A stretch of 64,000 nt of DNA from Candidatus Competibacteraceae bacterium. Its GTDB lineage: Bacteria > Bacteroidota > Bacteroidia > CAIKAF01. Shown piece after piece: positions 16,695 to 29,255 of this stretch; within the stretch, counting starts at the first letter, position 1; the number at the start of each line of letters is the position of its first letter. A program made the translations under genes and the position numbers. The stretch is from assembly GCA_014879445.1 (NCBI GenBank), contig JACSSC010000024.1, positions 1 to 64,000 on the forward strand, written 5' to 3'. Under the pieces are notes generated by a model. It had not been told where the DNA came from. It ran no database searches and saw only the letters and a list, made by a program, of their open reading frames with translations.

Positions 16695-17882
16695 ATGGCA
16701 AAAGAAAGTTTTGTGCGCTCCAAACCGCACGTAAACATTGGAACTATCGGTCACGTTGACCATGGAAAAACTACACTTACTGCTGCAATCACTGCAGTAC
16801 TTGCAAAAGAAGGATTGGCGCAAGCCCGTGATTTTTCTTCAATTGACAATGCTCCTGAAGAGAAAGAAAGAGGTATTACCATCAATACGGCGCACGTTGA
16901 GTACGAAACAGCTAATCGTCATTACGCACACGTTGACTGTCCGGGTCACGCTGACTATGTTAAAAACATGGTTACAGGCGCAGCCCAGATGGATGGCGCT
17001 ATTCTTGTTGTAGCTTCAACCGACGGGCCAATGCCTCAAACACGTGAACACATTCTACTGGCTCGTCAGGTAGGTGTGCCCAAAATCGTTGTGTTCATGA
17101 ACAAGGTTGACATGGTGGATGATCCAGAGTTGTTAGACCTAGTTGAAATGGAAATACGCGATTTGTTGAGTTTCTATGAGTTTGATGGAGATAATACGCC
17201 CATCGTTCGTGGTTCAGCACTTGGCGCACTTAACGGTGAGGAAAATTGGGTTAATACTGTAAAAGAACTCATGGCTCAGGTGGATACCTTTATTCCACTA
17301 CCTCCACGTGAAGTAGATAAGCCATTTCTTATGCCTGTTGAAGACGTATTTTCAATAACAGGACGTGGTACTGTTGCCACAGGTCGTATTGAAACCGGCG
17401 TAATCAACGTAGGTGAAGAGGTTGAAATTATGGGTATGCAGGAAGAAAAAATGAAATCAGTTGTTACCGGAGTTGAAATGTTTCGCAAATTGCTTGATCG
17501 CGGAGAGGCCGGAGATAACGTAGGTTTATTACTTCGTGGTGTTGATAAAAAAGATATTCGCCGTGGTATGGTTATTGCTAAGCCCGGTTCTATTACTCCA
17601 CATACCGAATTTAAAGCTGAAATTTATGTATTGAAGAAAGAAGAAGGCGGCCGTCACACTCCTTTTCATAACAAATACCGTCCACAGTTCTATTTGCGCA
17701 CAACCGACGTTACAGGAGAAATTACTTTGCCTGAAGGTCGTGAGATGGTTATGCCCGGCGACAATGTAACGATTACCGTGACGTTGATTATGCCAGTAGC
17801 AATGGATAAAGGACTTCGTTTCGCTATCCGTGAGGGTGGAAGAACCGTAGGTGCCGGACAGGTAACTGAAATCATTAAGTAA
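16695..17882 (+). CDS. tuf: elongation factor Tu
   Basis: EF-Tu carries aminoacyl-tRNA to the ribosomal A site as a GTP complex. The 395-residue protein has all GTPase motifs: G1 [11 protein letters not shown], the switch region [16 protein letters not shown]3 [11 protein letters not shown] and G4 NKVDMVD. Domains 2 and 3 follow, with the C-terminus [11 protein letters not shown]. It is the protein-coding gene of the tRNA-Thr-Tyr-Gly-Thr-tuf unit, so tRNA and its carrier are made from one transcript. A strong terminator follows, before tRNA-Trp. Confidence 0.98.
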   Translation: MAKESFVRSKPHVNIGTIGHVDHGKTTLTAAITAVLAKEGLAQARDFSSIDNAPEEKERGITINTAHVEYETANRHYAHVDCPGHADYVKNMVTGAAQMDGAILVVASTDGPMPQTREHILLARQVGVPKIVVFMNKVDMVDDPELLDLVEMEIRDLLSFYEFDGDNTPIVRGSALGALNGEENWVNTVKELMAQVDTFIPLPPREVDKPFLMPVEDVFSITGRGTVATGRIETGVINVGEEVEIMGMQEEKMKSVVTGVEMFRKLLDRGEAGDNVGLLLRGVDKKDIRRGMVIAKPGSITPHTEFKAEIYVLKKEEGGRHTPFHNKYRPQFYLRTTDVTGEITLPEGREMVMPGDNVTITVTLIMPVAMDKGLRFAIREGGRTVGAGQVTEIIK

Positions 17883-17890
17883 TGAAAACT

Positions 17891-17921
17891 GGGATTGCCG
17901 CTAACGGCAATCCCTTTCTTT
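17891..17921 (+). terminator. terminator after tuf
   Basis: A perfect 10-bp stem (GGGATTGCCG at 17891-17900 with its complement at 17905-17914) with a four-base loop is followed by TTTCTTT. It should end most tuf transcripts, or attenuate reading into tRNA-Trp-secE. Confidence 0.85.
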
Positions 17922-17964
17922 ACGAAATGAGAAGGAGGCCGAAGCGTTCTTTGGACAATAAAAA

Positions 17965-18035
17965 ACGGGTGTAGTTCAAGGGTAGAATAGCGGTCTCCAA
18001 AACCGTTGATGGGAGTTCGAATCTCTCCACCCGTG
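17965..18035 (+). tRNA. tRNA-Trp (CCA)
   Basis: Acceptor ACGGGTG/CACCCGT, anticodon stem CGGT/ACCG with loop TCTCCAAA (anticodon CCA), T arm GGGAGTTCGAATCTCTC, discriminator G as usual for tRNA-Trp. The 3' CCA is not encoded. It stands 15 bases before secE. Confidence 0.95.
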
Positions 18036-18049
18036 CAAAGTAAAATAGA

Positions 18050-18241
18050 ATGAAAATAGTATCATATATAAAAGAAAGCATGGATGAGTTGCTCAATAAG
18101 GTTTCCTGGCCTACGTGGCAGGAGCTTCAGAGTAGCTCGATAGTTGTGCTGGTGGCATCGCTGATTATAGCTATCGTGGTATTTGCCATGGATTCAGTAT
18201 TTAGCGAGACCATGAAACTGATTTATAAAACTTTGTTTTAA
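18050..18241 (+). CDS. secE: preprotein translocase subunit SecE
   Basis: SecE clamps SecY in the inner-membrane translocon. The 63-residue single-helix form is typical of most bacteria: an amphipathic start (KESMDELLNKVSWPTWQELQ) with the conserved WPTW segment, then one membrane helix (SSIVVLVASLIIAIVVFAM). It lies between tRNA-Trp and nusG, the canonical position, and is 2 bases from nusG. Confidence 0.95.
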   Translation: MKIVSYIKESMDELLNKVSWPTWQELQSSSIVVLVASLIIAIVVFAMDSVFSETMKLIYKTLF

Positions 18242-18243
18242 TC

Positions 18244-18798
18244 ATGGCCGGAGAGTTGGTAAAAAAGTGGTATGTAATTCGGGCAATTAGTGGCCAGGAG
18301 AAAAAAATCAAGGCATATATTGAGGCGGAAGTTCGTCGCAATAATATGCAGGATTATGTTTCTCAAATCCTGATTCCTACCGAGAAGATATACCAAATTC
18401 GTAAAGGCAAGAAAGTGAGTAAGGAGAAGAATCTTTTTCCGGGATACATTCTTATAGAGGCAGCTCTAATTGGCGAATTACCTCATATTATTGATAATGT
18501 TACCGGAGTAATTGGTTGGTTGGGTTCTGAGAAAAAGGGTAATCCTATACCGATAAGTCAGGCAGAAATAAACAGGATATTAGGGAAAGTAGATGAAATG
18601 GCCGATAGTGAAGAATCAATACATATTCCTTTTATTGTTGGCGAATCTGTAAAAGTAATAGATGGACCTTTCAATAATTTTTCTGGCGTGATTGAGGAAA
18701 TTAATGAGGAGAAGAAGAAGCTAAAAGTAATGGTGAAAATTTTTGGAAGAAAAACACCGCTTGAGTTAAGTTATATGCAAGTAGAAAAAGAAGTATAA
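18244..18798 (+). CDS. nusG: transcription termination/antitermination protein NusG
   Basis: NusG binds RNA polymerase, suppresses pausing and couples it to Rho or the ribosome. The 184-residue protein has the NGN domain (KKWYVIRAISGQEKKIKAYI, then LFPGYILIEA) and a C-terminal KOW domain (FIVGESVKVIDGPFNNFSG). It follows secE by two bases and precedes rplK, forming the conserved secE-nusG-rplK-rplA segment. Confidence 0.96.
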   Translation: MAGELVKKWYVIRAISGQEKKIKAYIEAEVRRNNMQDYVSQILIPTEKIYQIRKGKKVSKEKNLFPGYILIEAALIGELPHIIDNVTGVIGWLGSEKKGNPIPISQAEINRILGKVDEMADSEESIHIPFIVGESVKVIDGPFNNFSGVIEEINEEKKKLKVMVKIFGRKTPLELSYMQVEKEV

Positions 18799-18825
18799 AT
18801 TATATCACATTAAATACAACGAACA

Positions 18826-19272
18826 ATGGCTAAAGAAGTAACAGGGTTTATTAAGCTACAGGTTAAGGGAGGGCAGGCAAATCCATCACCTCCAATTGGT
18901 CCGGCCCTGGGTTCAAAAGGCGTAAACATCATGGAATTCTGCAAGCAGTTTAATGCCCGTACGCAGGATCAGATGGGAAAAGTTTTACCGGTAGTTATTA
19001 CCGTTTATGCTGACAAATCATTTGATTTTATTATCAAAACCCCTCCAGTTCCGGTAATGCTTAAAGAAGTAACTAAAATACAGAGTGGTTCAGCTGAACC
19101 TAATCGTAAAAAGGTAGGTGTAGTTAACTGGAAGCAAGTTGAAGAAATTGCCCGTGTAAAGATGCCTGACCTGAACTGTTTTGAAGTATCCAGCGCTATG
19201 CGTTTGGTAGCAGGAACGGCTCGCAGTATGGGAATCAATGTGGAAGGTGAATTTCCAGTAAACATTAACTAA
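18826..19272 (+). CDS. rplK: 50S ribosomal protein L11
   Basis: L11 (uL11) forms the stalk base of the large subunit and helps activate GTPase factors. The 148-residue protein shows the N-terminal [20 protein letters not shown] and the RNA-binding C-terminal domain with [10 protein letters not shown]. Normal length. The rplA frame opens immediately after the stop. Confidence 0.97.
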   Translation: MAKEVTGFIKLQVKGGQANPSPPIGPALGSKGVNIMEFCKQFNARTQDQMGKVLPVVITVYADKSFDFIIKTPPVPVMLKEVTKIQSGSAEPNRKKVGVVNWKQVEEIARVKMPDLNCFEVSSAMRLVAGTARSMGINVEGEFPVNIN

Positions 19273-19287
19273 TTGATTTTAAAGAAT

Positions 19288-19983
19288 ATGGCACGTTTAT
19301 CAAAAAATATGAAAACAGCTACTTCCAAAGTTGATGCTGAAAAGCTTTATGAATTGGAAGACGCTACCAAGCTTCTGAAAGAAATAACTTTTACGAAGTT
19401 TGATTCTTCAGTAGATATTGCCGTTAGGTTAGGCGTTGACCCGAGAAAAGCCGACCAAATGGTAAGAGGTTCTGTGAAGCTTCCTCACGGAATCGGAAAA
19501 AGTGTTCGCGTTTTGGTTCTCTGCACACCCGATAAGCAAGAAGAAGCCAATGCAGCGGGCGCAGATTATGTTGGGTTAGATGATTACATCGAAAAGATTA
19601 AAGGTGGTTGGACAGATGTAGATGTAATCGTAACTACACCCTCCGTAATGGGTAAAGTAGGCGCATTGGGTCGTATATTAGGGCCACGCGGACTTATGCC
19701 CAATCCCAAAACAGGCACTGTGACCATGGAGGTTGGAAAAGCCGTTGAGGATGTTAAAGCCGGTAAGATAGATTTCAAGGTTGACAAGTACGGTATTGTG
19801 CATACAACCATTGGTCGTGTTTCTTTTGAGAAAGAGAAATTAGCAGAAAATGCCAAAGAATTTTTAAACACGATTGCTAAATTGAAACCTAGCTCTGCAA
19901 AAGGAACTTACATCAAGAGCATCGCGCTTTCATCTACAATGAGTCCAGGCATCAAAATAGAAACCAAGAGTATTCTTGGATAA
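19288..19983 (+). CDS. rplA: 50S ribosomal protein L1
   Basis: L1 (uL1) forms the mobile stalk near the E site and in many bacteria represses its own operon by binding the mRNA. The 231-residue protein has the signature [18 protein letters not shown] and the [15 protein letters not shown] loop. The frame is open to a TTG at 19273, directly after the rplK stop, but the ATG at 19288 (MARLSKNMK) gives the family N-terminus. An L1-binding leader is not obvious here. Confidence 0.96.
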   Translation: MARLSKNMKTATSKVDAEKLYELEDATKLLKEITFTKFDSSVDIAVRLGVDPRKADQMVRGSVKLPHGIGKSVRVLVLCTPDKQEEANAAGADYVGLDDYIEKIKGGWTDVDVIVTTPSVMGKVGALGRILGPRGLMPNPKTGTVTMEVGKAVEDVKAGKIDFKVDKYGIVHTTIGRVSFEKEKLAENAKEFLNTIAKLKPSSAKGTYIKSIALSSTMSPGIKIETKSILG

Positions 19984-20002
19984 TTATTAAAACAGCTCAG
20001 CA

Positions 20003-20527
20003 ATGACGAGAGAAGAGAAAAATCAGGTAATAGATGAACTGACAAACGTGTTGGGCGCAAATAATGTAGTGTATTTAGCTGATACATCGGGTATGACAGT
20101 TGAAAACACGAACAAGCTGCGTCGAATTTGTTTTAACAAGAACATCCAGTTACGTGTGGTAAAAAATACCCTGCTTAAAAAGGCAATGGAAAAAACCGAA
20201 AAAGATTTTTCGGGATTGTTTTCATCCTTGCATGGTACTACAGCTATCATGATTGCCGAAGCTAGTAATGCTCCCGCCAAACTTATTAAAGAGTTTCGCA
20301 AAGGTGGAGATAAGCCAGGTTTTAAAGCCGCATTCGTTGATTCAGATATTTATCTAGGCGAATCAAACTTCGAAACTTTGGTGAATATCAAATCACGCGA
20401 AGAACTTATTGGCGATATCATTGCATTGCTTCAATCACCAGCCAAAAATGTTATCTCTGCATTGCAAAGCAATGCCGGGCAAAAAGTGGCTGGCTTAGTA
20501 AAAGCTCTTGAAGAAAGAGCACAATAA
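20003..20527 (+). CDS. rplJ: 50S ribosomal protein L10
   Basis: L10 (uL10) anchors L7/L12 dimers to the stalk base. The 174-residue protein begins MTREEKNQVIDELTNVLGAN and carries the conserved LRVVKNTLLKKAM segment; the C-terminal helix (GLVKALEERAQ) is the L7/L12 binding spine. It is 19 bases after rplA and 42 before rplL. Confidence 0.96.
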   Translation: MTREEKNQVIDELTNVLGANNVVYLADTSGMTVENTNKLRRICFNKNIQLRVVKNTLLKKAMEKTEKDFSGLFSSLHGTTAIMIAEASNAPAKLIKEFRKGGDKPGFKAAFVDSDIYLGESNFETLVNIKSREELIGDIIALLQSPAKNVISALQSNAGQKVAGLVKALEERAQ

Positions 20528-20569
20528 TTTAAATTTTCATTCAATTAAACACGCTTTAAACTCACAACA

Positions 20570-20950
20570 ATGGCAGAAGTTAAAGAACTAGCAGAACAAT
20601 TAGTTAATCTTACAGTTAAAGAGGTTAACGAACTAGCCAAAATCCTAAAGGATGAATATGGCATCGAACCTGCAGCCGCAGCAGTAGCTGTAGCCGCAGT
20701 AGGTGGCGCCGGCGGCGGTGGCGCAGCAGCTGAAGAAAAGACATCGTTTGATGTAATCCTGAAATCAGGAGGCGCAAACAAATTGGCTGTTGTCAAAATC
20801 GTTAAAGATCTTACTGGATTAGGTCTGAAAGAGGCGAAAGATTTGGTTGATGGCGCTCCAAAACCAGTAAAGGAAGGAGTTTCTAAAGAAGAAGCCGAAT
20901 CTGTAAAAACACAGTTGACCGAAGCTGGAGCCGAAGTTGAAGTTAAGTAA
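20570..20950 (+). CDS. rplL: 50S ribosomal protein L7/L12
   Basis: L7/L12 (bL12) forms the flexible stalk that recruits translation factors. The 126-residue protein has the N-terminal dimerisation helices, an alanine/glycine-rich hinge (residues about 39-58) and the globular factor-binding domain with [20 protein letters not shown]. Two hairpins follow before rpoB. Confidence 0.97.
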   Translation: MAEVKELAEQLVNLTVKEVNELAKILKDEYGIEPAAAAVAVAAVGGAGGGGAAAEEKTSFDVILKSGGANKLAVVKIVKDLTGLGLKEAKDLVDGAPKPVKEGVSKEEAESVKTQLTEAGAEVEVK

Positions 20951-20963
20951 TTTCAATCAGGCA

Positions 20964-21019
20964 CCTTTCGGTTTTGAAAGGATATGCGGACTCTGATTCC
21001 CTTATAGGGAGTCAGGGTC
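20964..21019 (+). promoter_or_regulatory. tandem hairpins between rplL and rpoB (attenuator or processing site)
   Basis: The rplL-rpoB gap holds a 6-bp stem (CCTTTC 20964-20969 with GAAAGG 20976-20981) and then a 13-bp stem (20989-21001 with 21007-21019, five-base loop, G-T pairs at two positions). T-rich sequence follows from 21020, but there is no uninterrupted T-run right at the stem. In E. coli the same gap holds an attenuator and an RNase III site; an analogous role is inferred here. Confidence 0.6.
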
Positions 21020-21081
21020 TTATCCCTTTTTACAGGGTTTGTGTTAATTAGCTTTTTTGCAAAAATTTATTCTTTATTCGT

Positions 21082-24000
21082 ATGTCCGCAGGCACAGTTG
21101 CAAACACCAAAAACAAAAGGCATTCATTTGCCAAAGTATCCAACCAGATTGATTATCCTGACTTTCTGGAAATTCAGTTAAAATCTTTTCAGGATTTCTT
21201 CCAACTGGAAACTACGCCGGAAAATCGCGTTCGTGAAGGGCTTTATGCTGTTTTTAGCGAAAACTTCCCAATCTCGGATGCCCGCAACCAGTTCGTACTC
21301 GAATTCCTGGATTATTTTATTGACCCACCCAGGTACACAATTGATGAATGTATCGAACGTGGATTAACTCATAGTTTGCCTCTTAAGGCCAAGCTAAAAC
21401 TTTATTGTACCGATCCCGAACACGAGGATTTTGAAACCATCGTGCAGGACGTGTATCTCGGCACAATCCCTTATATGACACCCAAAGGCACCTTTGTAAT
21501 TAATGGAGCTGAACGAGTTATCGTGTCTCAATTGCACCGATCTCCTGGCGTGTTCTTTGGTCAAAGCCGACATGCAAATGGTACAAAACTCTATTCTGCA
21601 CGTATTATCCCTTTTAAAGGTTCATGGATTGAGTTTGCTACCGACATTAATAACGTGATGTATGCATACATCGATCGTAAGAAAAAATTACCTGTTACTA
21701 CTTTGTTCCGTGCTATCGGTTTTGAAACCGATAAAGATATTCTCGAAATATTTGATTTGGCGGATGAAATTAAAGTTAGCAAACCAACGTTAAAGAAAGC
21801 TGTTGGACGCAAACTTGCAGCTCGTGTACTGAAATCTTGGATAGAAGATTTTGTGGATGAAGATACAGGTGAAGTGGTTTCTATTGAACGTAACGAAATC
21901 ATCGTCGATCGTGAAACAGTCATCGAGGAACAACATCTTGATTTAATTCTTGAGTCGGGCACTAAAACTATTATCCTGCATAAGGAAGATGTAAGTTCAG
22001 CCGACTTTGCAATCATATATAATACGCTTCAAAAGGATACTACCAATTCAGAAATTGAAGCCGTTGAATACATTTATCGAGTGCTTCGAAATGCTGATCC
22101 ACCAGATGAAGAAACAGCTCGTGGAGTGCTTGAAAAACTATTCTTCTCGGATAAACGCTATGATCTTGGCGAGGTGGGAAGATATCGCATCAACAAAAAA
22201 TTAGGGTTAACGATTGACAATAATATTCGTGTTCTTACCAAGACAGATATCATTGCTATCATCAAACATTTAATTCAGCTGATAAACTCAAAAGCCAATG
22301 TGGACGATATTGACCATTTGAGCAATCGCAGAGTGCGTACTGTTGGTGAGCAACTTTATAATCAATTTGGTGTTGGATTAGCTCGTATGGCACGTACCAT
22401 TCGTGAACGAATGAATGTTCGTGATAATGAGGTTTTCACACCCATTGACCTTATTAATGCCAAAACGCTTTCTTCAGTCATCAACTCATTCTTTGGCACA
22501 AATCAGTTATCCCAGTTTATGGATCAAACCAATCCTTTGGCTGAGATTACACACAAGCGACGTTTATCTGCTCTCGGCCCCGGTGGTTTGTCAAGAGAGA
22601 GGGCTGGATTTGAGGTTCGAGACGTACATTATACACATTATGGCCGCCTGTGTACTATTGAAACTCCTGAAGGACCAAACATTGGTTTGATTTCTTCTCT
22701 TTGTGTTTTTGCTAAAATCAATAAGCTTGGCTTTATTGAAACACCCTATCATGTTGTAAAGGGTGGAAAAGCCGATTTGAGCCAGGTTACATACTTAAGC
22801 GCAGAGGAGGAAGAGGAATCTATGATAGCTCAGGCCACTACCACAATGGATAAAAGTGGAAAATTTCAGGATTCGCGTATTAAAGCCCGTAAAGAAGCAG
22901 ATTATCCCGTAACAGAACCAGGCGAAATTGCGCTGATGGATGTTGCACCAAATCAGATTGCTTCTATTGCTGCTTCTCTGATTCCATTCTTAGAGCATGA
23001 TGATGCCAACCGTGCTCTTATGGGTTCAAATATGATGCGTCAGGCCGTTCCACTTTTACAACCTCAGTCGCCTATTGTAGGTACAGGTTTGGAAGAGCGT
23101 GTGGCAAGCGATTCTCGAATTTTAATTAATGCCGAATTTGATGGAGTAGTTGAATATGTGGACGCTGAAAAAATTACGGTTCAATACAATCGCGATGATA
23201 AGCAAAAACTAGTATCTTTTGACGATGATGTGGTTACATATAAACTCATCAAATTCAGAAAAACAAACCAAAACACTTCGCAAAATCTTAAACCCATTGT
23301 TCGCAAAGGACAAAAAATAAAAAAAGGTCAGGTATTGTGCGAAGGGTTTGCTACCCAAGATGGCGAACTGGCATTGGGTCGCAACTTGCTTGTTGCTTTC
23401 ATGCCATGGAAAGGATATAACTTTGAAGATGCTATCGTTATCAATGAAAAGATTGTTCGAGATGATATCTTTACTTCCGTTCATATTGATGAGTTCATTA
23501 TGGAAGTTCGCGACACCAAAATGGGATTAGAAGAGCTTACTGCCGATATTCCTAATGTGAGTGAAGACGCAACCAAAGATTTGGATGAAAATGGACTGAT
23601 TAGAGTGGGGGCAGAAGTTGTGCCAGGTGATATTTTGATTGGCAAAATTACACCCAAAGGAGAATCTGATCCTTCCCCTGAAGAAAAACTGCTTCGTGCT
23701 ATATTCGGTGATAAGGCCGGTGATGTGAAAGATGCATCTATGAAAGCACCTCCATCATTATATGGTGTGGTGATTGATAAAAAACTCTTCTCAAAATCAG
23801 TTAAGGATAAACGTGCTAAAGCTGAAGAGAAGAAAGAAGTAGAAGTGTTGGATAAAGAATACGAAAAAGAATTTGCCACTTTGAAAGGAAAACTCATCAA
23901 TAAATTGATGGAAATTTTAGAAGGTCAAACTTCTAATGGCGTATTCAATACTTTAAGAGAAGAAGTGATTAAGAAGGGAACCAAGTTTAATCGCAAACAG

Positions 24001-24900
24001 TTTGAAAAAACGGATTTTACTATTATTAATCCTGAATCTTGGACAAAAGATGAATCTATCAATAAATTCATCAAGCAGTTATTACACAACTATTCTATCA
24101 AGCATAACGACTTGCTGGGTGTTTACAAGCGCAAGAAATATAATATCACGGTGGGTGATGAATTGCCTTCCGGTATTGTACAGTTGGCGAAAGTATATAT
24201 TGCTAAGAAACGTAAACTTAAAGTTGGTGATAAATTGGCTGGCCGTCATGGAAACAAGGGTATTGTTGCTAAGATAGTTCGCCCCGAAGACATGCCATTC
24301 CTTGAGGATGGAACACCCATGGATATTGTTCTTAATCCACTCGGAGTTCCATCGCGAATGAATCTTGGTCAGATTTATGAAACAATCTTGGCTTGGGCCG
24401 GATTGAAGTTAGGCAAGAAGTATGCGACGCCAATCTTTAACGGCGCAACACTAGATGAGATACAACAAGAAGTTGAATCTGCCGGTTTGCCACGATTAGG
24501 TAAAACATATTTACGCGATGGAGGAACGGGCGAACCTTTCCATACACCAGCTACCGTTGGTGTAATCTATATGCTTAAGTTATCTCATATGGTTGACGAT
24601 AAAATGCACGCTCGTTCTATCGGCCCGTATTCGTTGATAACACAGCAGCCATTAGGAGGGAAAGCGCAATTTGGAGGTCAGCGTTTTGGAGAAATGGAAG
24701 TGTGGGCTATCGAAGCTTTTGGAGCTGCCAATATATTACAGGAAATGCTTACAGTTAAGAGCGATGATGTGATGGGCAGAGCCAAGGCATATGAAGCAAT
24801 TGTAAAAGGAGATAACCTGCCAACTCCCGGATTGCCTGAGTCGTTCAATGTGTTGTTGCATGAACTCAGAGGTCTCGGTCTTAAAGTTACATTAGATTAA
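21082..24900 (+). CDS. rpoB: DNA-directed RNA polymerase subunit beta
   Basis: The 1272-residue beta subunit forms one pincer of RNA polymerase and most of the active-site wall. The rifampicin pocket lies at about residues 470-505 and is of the sensitive type ([20 protein letters not shown], then SALGPGGL), with D, H and S at the usual resistance positions. The C-terminal part has [12 protein letters not shown] and [15 protein letters not shown], and ends GLGLKVTLD. Length matches the phylum. It follows rplL after a hairpin-bearing gap and precedes rpoC by 27 bases. Confidence 0.98.
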   Translation: MSAGTVANTKNKRHSFAKVSNQIDYPDFLEIQLKSFQDFFQLETTPENRVREGLYAVFSENFPISDARNQFVLEFLDYFIDPPRYTIDECIERGLTHSLPLKAKLKLYCTDPEHEDFETIVQDVYLGTIPYMTPKGTFVINGAERVIVSQLHRSPGVFFGQSRHANGTKLYSARIIPFKGSWIEFATDINNVMYAYIDRKKKLPVTTLFRAIGFETDKDILEIFDLADEIKVSKPTLKKAVGRKLAARVLKSWIEDFVDEDTGEVVSIERNEIIVDRETVIEEQHLDLILESGTKTIILHKEDVSSADFAIIYNTLQKDTTNSEIEAVEYIYRVLRNADPPDEETARGVLEKLFFSDKRYDLGEVGRYRINKKLGLTIDNNIRVLTKTDIIAIIKHLIQLINSKANVDDIDHLSNRRVRTVGEQLYNQFGVGLARMARTIRERMNVRDNEVFTPIDLINAKTLSSVINSFFGTNQLSQFMDQTNPLAEITHKRRLSALGPGGLSRERAGFEVRDVHYTHYGRLCTIETPEGPNIGLISSLCVFAKINKLGFIETPYHVVKGGKADLSQVTYLSAEEEEESMIAQATTTMDKSGKFQDSRIKARKEADYPVTEPGEIALMDVAPNQIASIAASLIPFLEHDDANRALMGSNMMRQAVPLLQPQSPIVGTGLEERVASDSRILINAEFDGVVEYVDAEKITVQYNRDDKQKLVSFDDDVVTYKLIKFRKTNQNTSQNLKPIVRKGQKIKKGQVLCEGFATQDGELALGRNLLVAFMPWKGYNFEDAIVINEKIVRDDIFTSVHIDEFIMEVRDTKMGLEELTADIPNVSEDATKDLDENGLIRVGAEVVPGDILIGKITPKGESDPSPEEKLLRAIFGDKAGDVKDASMKAPPSLYGVVIDKKLFSKSVKDKRAKAEEKKEVEVLDKEYEKEFATLKGKLINKLMEILEGQTSNGVFNTLREEVIKKGTKFNRKQFEKTDFTIINPESWTKDESINKFIKQLLHNYSIKHNDLLGVYKRKKYNITVGDELPSGIVQLAKVYIAKKRKLKVGDKLAGRHGNKGIVAKIVRPEDMPFLEDGTPMDIVLNPLGVPSRMNLGQIYETILAWAGLKLGKKYATPIFNGATLDEIQQEVESAGLPRLGKTYLRDGGTGEPFHTPATVGVIYMLKLSHMVDDKMHARSIGPYSLITQQPLGGKAQFGGQRFGEMEVWAIEAFGAANILQEMLTVKSDDVMGRAKAYEAIVKGDNLPTPGLPESFNVLLHELRGLGLKVTLD

Positions 24901-24927
24901 TTTGTTTCAATTACAAACATTTCATAT

Positions 24928-27900
24928 ATGCATATGAATAAAGATCAAAATAAATCAGTAAGCGATTTTTCAAAGATTACAATCAGTTTGGCATCGCCTG
25001 AAGATATTCTCGATCGCTCAAGCGGAGAGGTTATCAAACCTGAAACCATCAACTACCGTACTTTTAAGCCCGAACGAGATGGCTTGTTTTGTGAACGTAT
25101 CTTCGGTCCTGTAAAGGATTGGCAGTGCGGATGCGGTAAATATAAAGGCATTCGCTATAAAGGGATAGTTTGCGACCGCTGCGGAGTGGAAGTTACTGAG
25201 AAGAAAGTGCGTCGAGAACGTACTGGTCATATCATGCTTACAGTACCTGTAGCACATATTTGGTATTTTCGTTCACTTCCCAATAAAATTGGATTGTTGT
25301 TGGGATTGCCAACAAAAAAGCTGGAAGCCATTATTTATTATGAAAAATATGTAGTGGTACAGCCAGGAGTAAAGCAAGCGGACGGTGTGAATTATTTAGA
25401 TTTTCTCTCAGAAGAAGAATATCTTGAAATTTTAGATAATCTTCCTAAGGATAATGCATATTTGGATGATACTGACCCTAACAAATTTATTGCTAAAATG
25501 GGGGGTGAAGCGTTGTATGATTTGTTAGGGCGTTTGAAATTAGATGAACTTTCATACAATTTGCGCCATCAGGCCAATACCGAAACATCACAACAACGCA
25601 AACAGGAGGCATTAAAGAGATTGCAAGTTGTGGAATCATTCCGTGAAGCCAATACACGTATTATCAATCGTCCTGAATGGATGATTATTAAGGTTATTCC
25701 AGTTATTCCACCCGACTTACGTCCTCTAGTTCCGTTAGATGGCGGTCGTTTTGCCACATCCGATCTTAATGATTTATATCGTCGTGTCATCATTCGCAAT
25801 AATCGTTTGAAACGATTGATTGAAATTAAGGCACCAGAAGTGATTTTGCGTAATGAAAAACGAATGCTTCAGGAAGCGGTTGATGCATTATTTGATAATT
25901 CGAGAAAATCGAGTGCAGTAAAAACAGATGCTAATCGTCCGTTGAAATCACTTTCTGATTCTCTGAAAGGAAAACAGGGACGATTCCGTCAGAATCTTCT
26001 TGGGAAACGTGTTGATTACTCTGCCCGTTCAGTTATTGTGGTAGGCCCTGAGTTGAAAATGCATGAATGTGGTTTGCCCAAAGATATGGCTGCAGAGCTT
26101 TTCAAGCCGTTTATTATTCGCAAATTGATTCAGCGTGGTTTGGTTAAAACCGTTAAATCTGCTAAAAAAATTGTTGACCGACGTGACGCTGTAATATGGG
26201 AAATATTGGAAAATGTACTGAAAGGTCATCCAGTATTGCTCAATCGTGCTCCAACATTGCACCGACTTGGGATACAGGCATTTCAGCCCAAGCTTATCGA
26301 GGGGAAAGCAATACAATTACACCCACTTTCATGTACTGCTTTCAATGCCGACTTTGATGGCGACCAAATGGCCGTTCACGTGCCACTTGGAAATGCAGCT
26401 ATTTTGGAAGCGCAATTGCTGATGCTCGGAGCCCATAATATTCTAAATCCAGCTAACGGTGCACCTATCTCTGTACCATCTCAAGACATGGTACTGGGAT
26501 TGTATTATATCACCAAAGGGCGAAAATCTGTTTCAGATCACGTTGTAAAAGGTGAAGGAATGCATTTTTATGGGCCTCAGGAAGTGATTATTGCTTATAA
26601 TGAAGGTAAGGTAGATTTACATGCCTGGATTAAAACCAAAGTAAATGTACGTCAGCTTGATGGCTCATTGGCTGCAGAGGTTATTGAAACTACTGTAGGT
26701 CGTATTATCTTTAACGAAGTTGTGCCTAAGCAATATGGATATATAAACCAATTGCTGACCAAGAAATCACTTCGTGATATTATTGGCGATATCTTCAAAA
26801 ATACAGATATGCCAACCACAGCCAAGTTCCTTGATGATATCAAAAATCTAGGATATTACATGGCATTTAAAGGTGGTTTGTCGTTTGTAATAGATGATAT
26901 CATTATTCCTAAGGAAAAAGAAGAGCTTATTGCTGATGCAATGGAGCAAGTTGAGGAAGTGATGAATAATTATAACATGGGATTCATTACGAACAATGAG
27001 CGTTATAATCAAATTATTGATATTTGGACTCATACCAATAGCCGTTTGACACAAATCCTGATGAAGCAAATTAGTGAAGATAAGCAGGGTTTCAATCCTG
27101 TTTATATGATGCTTGATTCAGGTGCAAGGGGTTCAAAAGAGCAGATTCGTCAGCTTTGCGGAATGCGTGGTTTGATGGCTAAACCTCAAAAGAGTGGAGA
27201 TACAGGTAATGAGATTATTGAAAACCCTATCTTGGCAAACTTTAAAGAAGGTTTATCAATCTTAGAATATTTTATTTCAACGCACGGGGCACGTAAGGGA
27301 TTGGCTGATACAGCTCTTAAAACTGCTGATGCTGGATACTTGACACGTCGTTTGGTTGATGTAGCTCAGGATGTAATTATAACAGATAAAGATTGTGGAA
27401 CACTCCGTGGCTTGCAAATGACAGCATTAAAGAATAACGATGAAGTGGTAGAATCACTTTACGACCGGATCTTGGGTAGGGTGTCATTGCATGATATCTA
27501 TCATCCTAGCACAGGAGAGCTAATCGTAAAAGCCACTGAAGAAATTTCTGAGGTTGTTGCCAAACGTATTGATGAATCACCTATAGAGATGGTTGAGATT
27601 CGTTCAGTACTTACCTGCGAAACGCCTAAAGGTGTTTGTGCCAAATGTTATGGACGTAATTTGGCCTCTGGGCGTATGGTTCAGAAAGGTGAAGCCACTG
27701 GTGTTATTGCTGCTCAATCAATTGGTGAGCCGGGTACACAGCTTACGCTTCGTACATTCCACGTAGGTGGTGTGGCAGGTGGTTCAGCTGCTCAATCTAA
27801 ATTAGAAGCCAAGTTTGATGGTATCATCGAAATTGATGAACTCAGAACCGTTTCACGTAAATTGAATGACCGCGATGTGGAATTAGTGATTGGACGTTCA

Positions 27901-29244
27901 GCTGAAATGCGACTCGTTGATCCTAATACTAATATTGTGCTTACTGCAAGTAATATTCCTTATGGTTCTTATTTGTATATTAAACCCGGCCAGAAAGTTA
28001 AGAAGGGTGATTTGATTTGTGACTGGGATCCGTACAATGCTGTTATTCTTTCAGAATTTGATGGGAAAGTAGATTTCGAAAATATCGAGGAAGGAATTAC
28101 ATTCCGTGAAGAGCTTGACGAAACAACCGGATTCCGTGAAAAAGTAGTTATTGATCGTCGCGATAAAACCAAAAACCCAACGATTCGTATCGTTGATAAG
28201 AAAGGGGAAGTAATCCGTGCTTATAACATTCCTTCCGGATCTCATATCATTATTGAAGATAATGCCAAGGTAAATGCCGGCGACATTCTTGTTAAGATTC
28301 CTCGTTCATCTGGAAAAACAGGTGATATCACGGGCGGTTTGCCGAGAGTTACCGAATTGTTTGAAGCTCGAAATCCTTCCAATCCTGCTGTAGTAGCAGA
28401 GATTGATGGACTCGCATCTTTCGGAAAGATTAAACGTGGTAATCGCGAAATACAAATCGAATCACGTACAGGTGAAGTAAGAAAATATCTGGTTTCACTT
28501 GCGAAACATATCTTGGTTCAGGAAAACGATTATGTGAAAGCCGGACAACCATTAACCGATGGTGCAATAACGCCTTCTGATATTTTAGCTATCAAAGGAC
28601 CTACTGCTGTTCAGGAATATTTGGTGAATGAAATTCAGGAAGTTTATCGCCTTCAGGGTGTAAAAATCAATGATAAGCACTTTGAAGTAATTGTTAGACA
28701 GATGATGAAAAAAGTGGAGATTGTTGATCCTGGAGATACTAGTTTTCTCGAAGGTGAGATGGCAAATAAATTTGATTTCATCACACAAAACGATGAGATG
28801 TATGGTAAGAAAGTTATCATGGATCCAGGCGATTCTAATGAATTGAAAGCCGGTCAGATTATTAGTGCTCGAAAATTACGTGATATTAATTCTCAACTCA
28901 AACGTAAAGATTTAAAACCTGCTGAAGCACGTGATGCTGTTGCAGCAACTTCTATACCTGTTTTGCAGGGGATTACCCGCGCTTCATTGCAAACTGACAG
29001 TTGGATATCCGCTGCTTCGTTCCAGGAAACTACAAAGGTTTTGAACGAAGCTGCCGTTAATGGTAAGATTGATTATCTTGAGGGATTGAAAGAGAATGTT
29101 ATCGTTGGTCATCTAATTCCAGCCGGAACAGGGCTCAAAGAATACCGCAATATTATTGTTGCATCAAAAGATGAGATGGAAGCAGCAGCCAATCAGCCGG
29201 TAAAAGGCAGAAGGGAGAAGTCGGGCGTTAGCATTGAGGAGTAA
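24928..29244 (+). CDS. rpoC: DNA-directed RNA polymerase subunit beta'
   Basis: The 1438-residue beta' subunit carries the catalytic magnesium site [12 protein letters not shown]. The N-terminal zinc site is CGCGKYKG with CDRCGVEV; a second zinc site is formed by the cysteine of DKDCGTLRG and [13 protein letters not shown]. The bridge-helix/trigger-loop region includes [18 protein letters not shown]. The C-terminus ends in a short basic tail. A start at the second ATG (24934) would shorten it by two residues. It is the last recognisable member of the cluster; a GNAT gene follows instead of ribosomal protein genes. Confidence 0.98.
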   Translation: MHMNKDQNKSVSDFSKITISLASPEDILDRSSGEVIKPETINYRTFKPERDGLFCERIFGPVKDWQCGCGKYKGIRYKGIVCDRCGVEVTEKKVRRERTGHIMLTVPVAHIWYFRSLPNKIGLLLGLPTKKLEAIIYYEKYVVVQPGVKQADGVNYLDFLSEEEYLEILDNLPKDNAYLDDTDPNKFIAKMGGEALYDLLGRLKLDELSYNLRHQANTETSQQRKQEALKRLQVVESFREANTRIINRPEWMIIKVIPVIPPDLRPLVPLDGGRFATSDLNDLYRRVIIRNNRLKRLIEIKAPEVILRNEKRMLQEAVDALFDNSRKSSAVKTDANRPLKSLSDSLKGKQGRFRQNLLGKRVDYSARSVIVVGPELKMHECGLPKDMAAELFKPFIIRKLIQRGLVKTVKSAKKIVDRRDAVIWEILENVLKGHPVLLNRAPTLHRLGIQAFQPKLIEGKAIQLHPLSCTAFNADFDGDQMAVHVPLGNAAILEAQLLMLGAHNILNPANGAPISVPSQDMVLGLYYITKGRKSVSDHVVKGEGMHFYGPQEVIIAYNEGKVDLHAWIKTKVNVRQLDGSLAAEVIETTVGRIIFNEVVPKQYGYINQLLTKKSLRDIIGDIFKNTDMPTTAKFLDDIKNLGYYMAFKGGLSFVIDDIIIPKEKEELIADAMEQVEEVMNNYNMGFITNNERYNQIIDIWTHTNSRLTQILMKQISEDKQGFNPVYMMLDSGARGSKEQIRQLCGMRGLMAKPQKSGDTGNEIIENPILANFKEGLSILEYFISTHGARKGLADTALKTADAGYLTRRLVDVAQDVIITDKDCGTLRGLQMTALKNNDEVVESLYDRILGRVSLHDIYHPSTGELIVKATEEISEVVAKRIDESPIEMVEIRSVLTCETPKGVCAKCYGRNLASGRMVQKGEATGVIAAQSIGEPGTQLTLRTFHVGGVAGGSAAQSKLEAKFDGIIEIDELRTVSRKLNDRDVELVIGRSAEMRLVDPNTNIVLTASNIPYGSYLYIKPGQKVKKGDLICDWDPYNAVILSEFDGKVDFENIEEGITFREELDETTGFREKVVIDRRDKTKNPTIRIVDKKGEVIRAYNIPSGSHIIIEDNAKVNAGDILVKIPRSSGKTGDITGGLPRVTELFEARNPSNPAVVAEIDGLASFGKIKRGNREIQIESRTGEVRKYLVSLAKHILVQENDYVKAGQPLTDGAITPSDILAIKGPTAVQEYLVNEIQEVYRLQGVKINDKHFEVIVRQMMKKVEIVDPGDTSFLEGEMANKFDFITQNDEMYGKKVIMDPGDSNELKAGQIISARKLRDINSQLKRKDLKPAEARDAVAATSIPVLQGITRASLQTDSWISAASFQETTKVLNEAAVNGKIDYLEGLKENVIVGHLIPAGTGLKEYRNIIVASKDEMEAAANQPVKGRREKSGVSIEE

Positions 29245-29255
29245 TTGTTTTATAG

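Noticed and set aside
22500-22600. Possible rifampicin-resistance changes in RpoB
   Set aside because: The D, H, R and S positions of the pocket have the ordinary sensitive residues.
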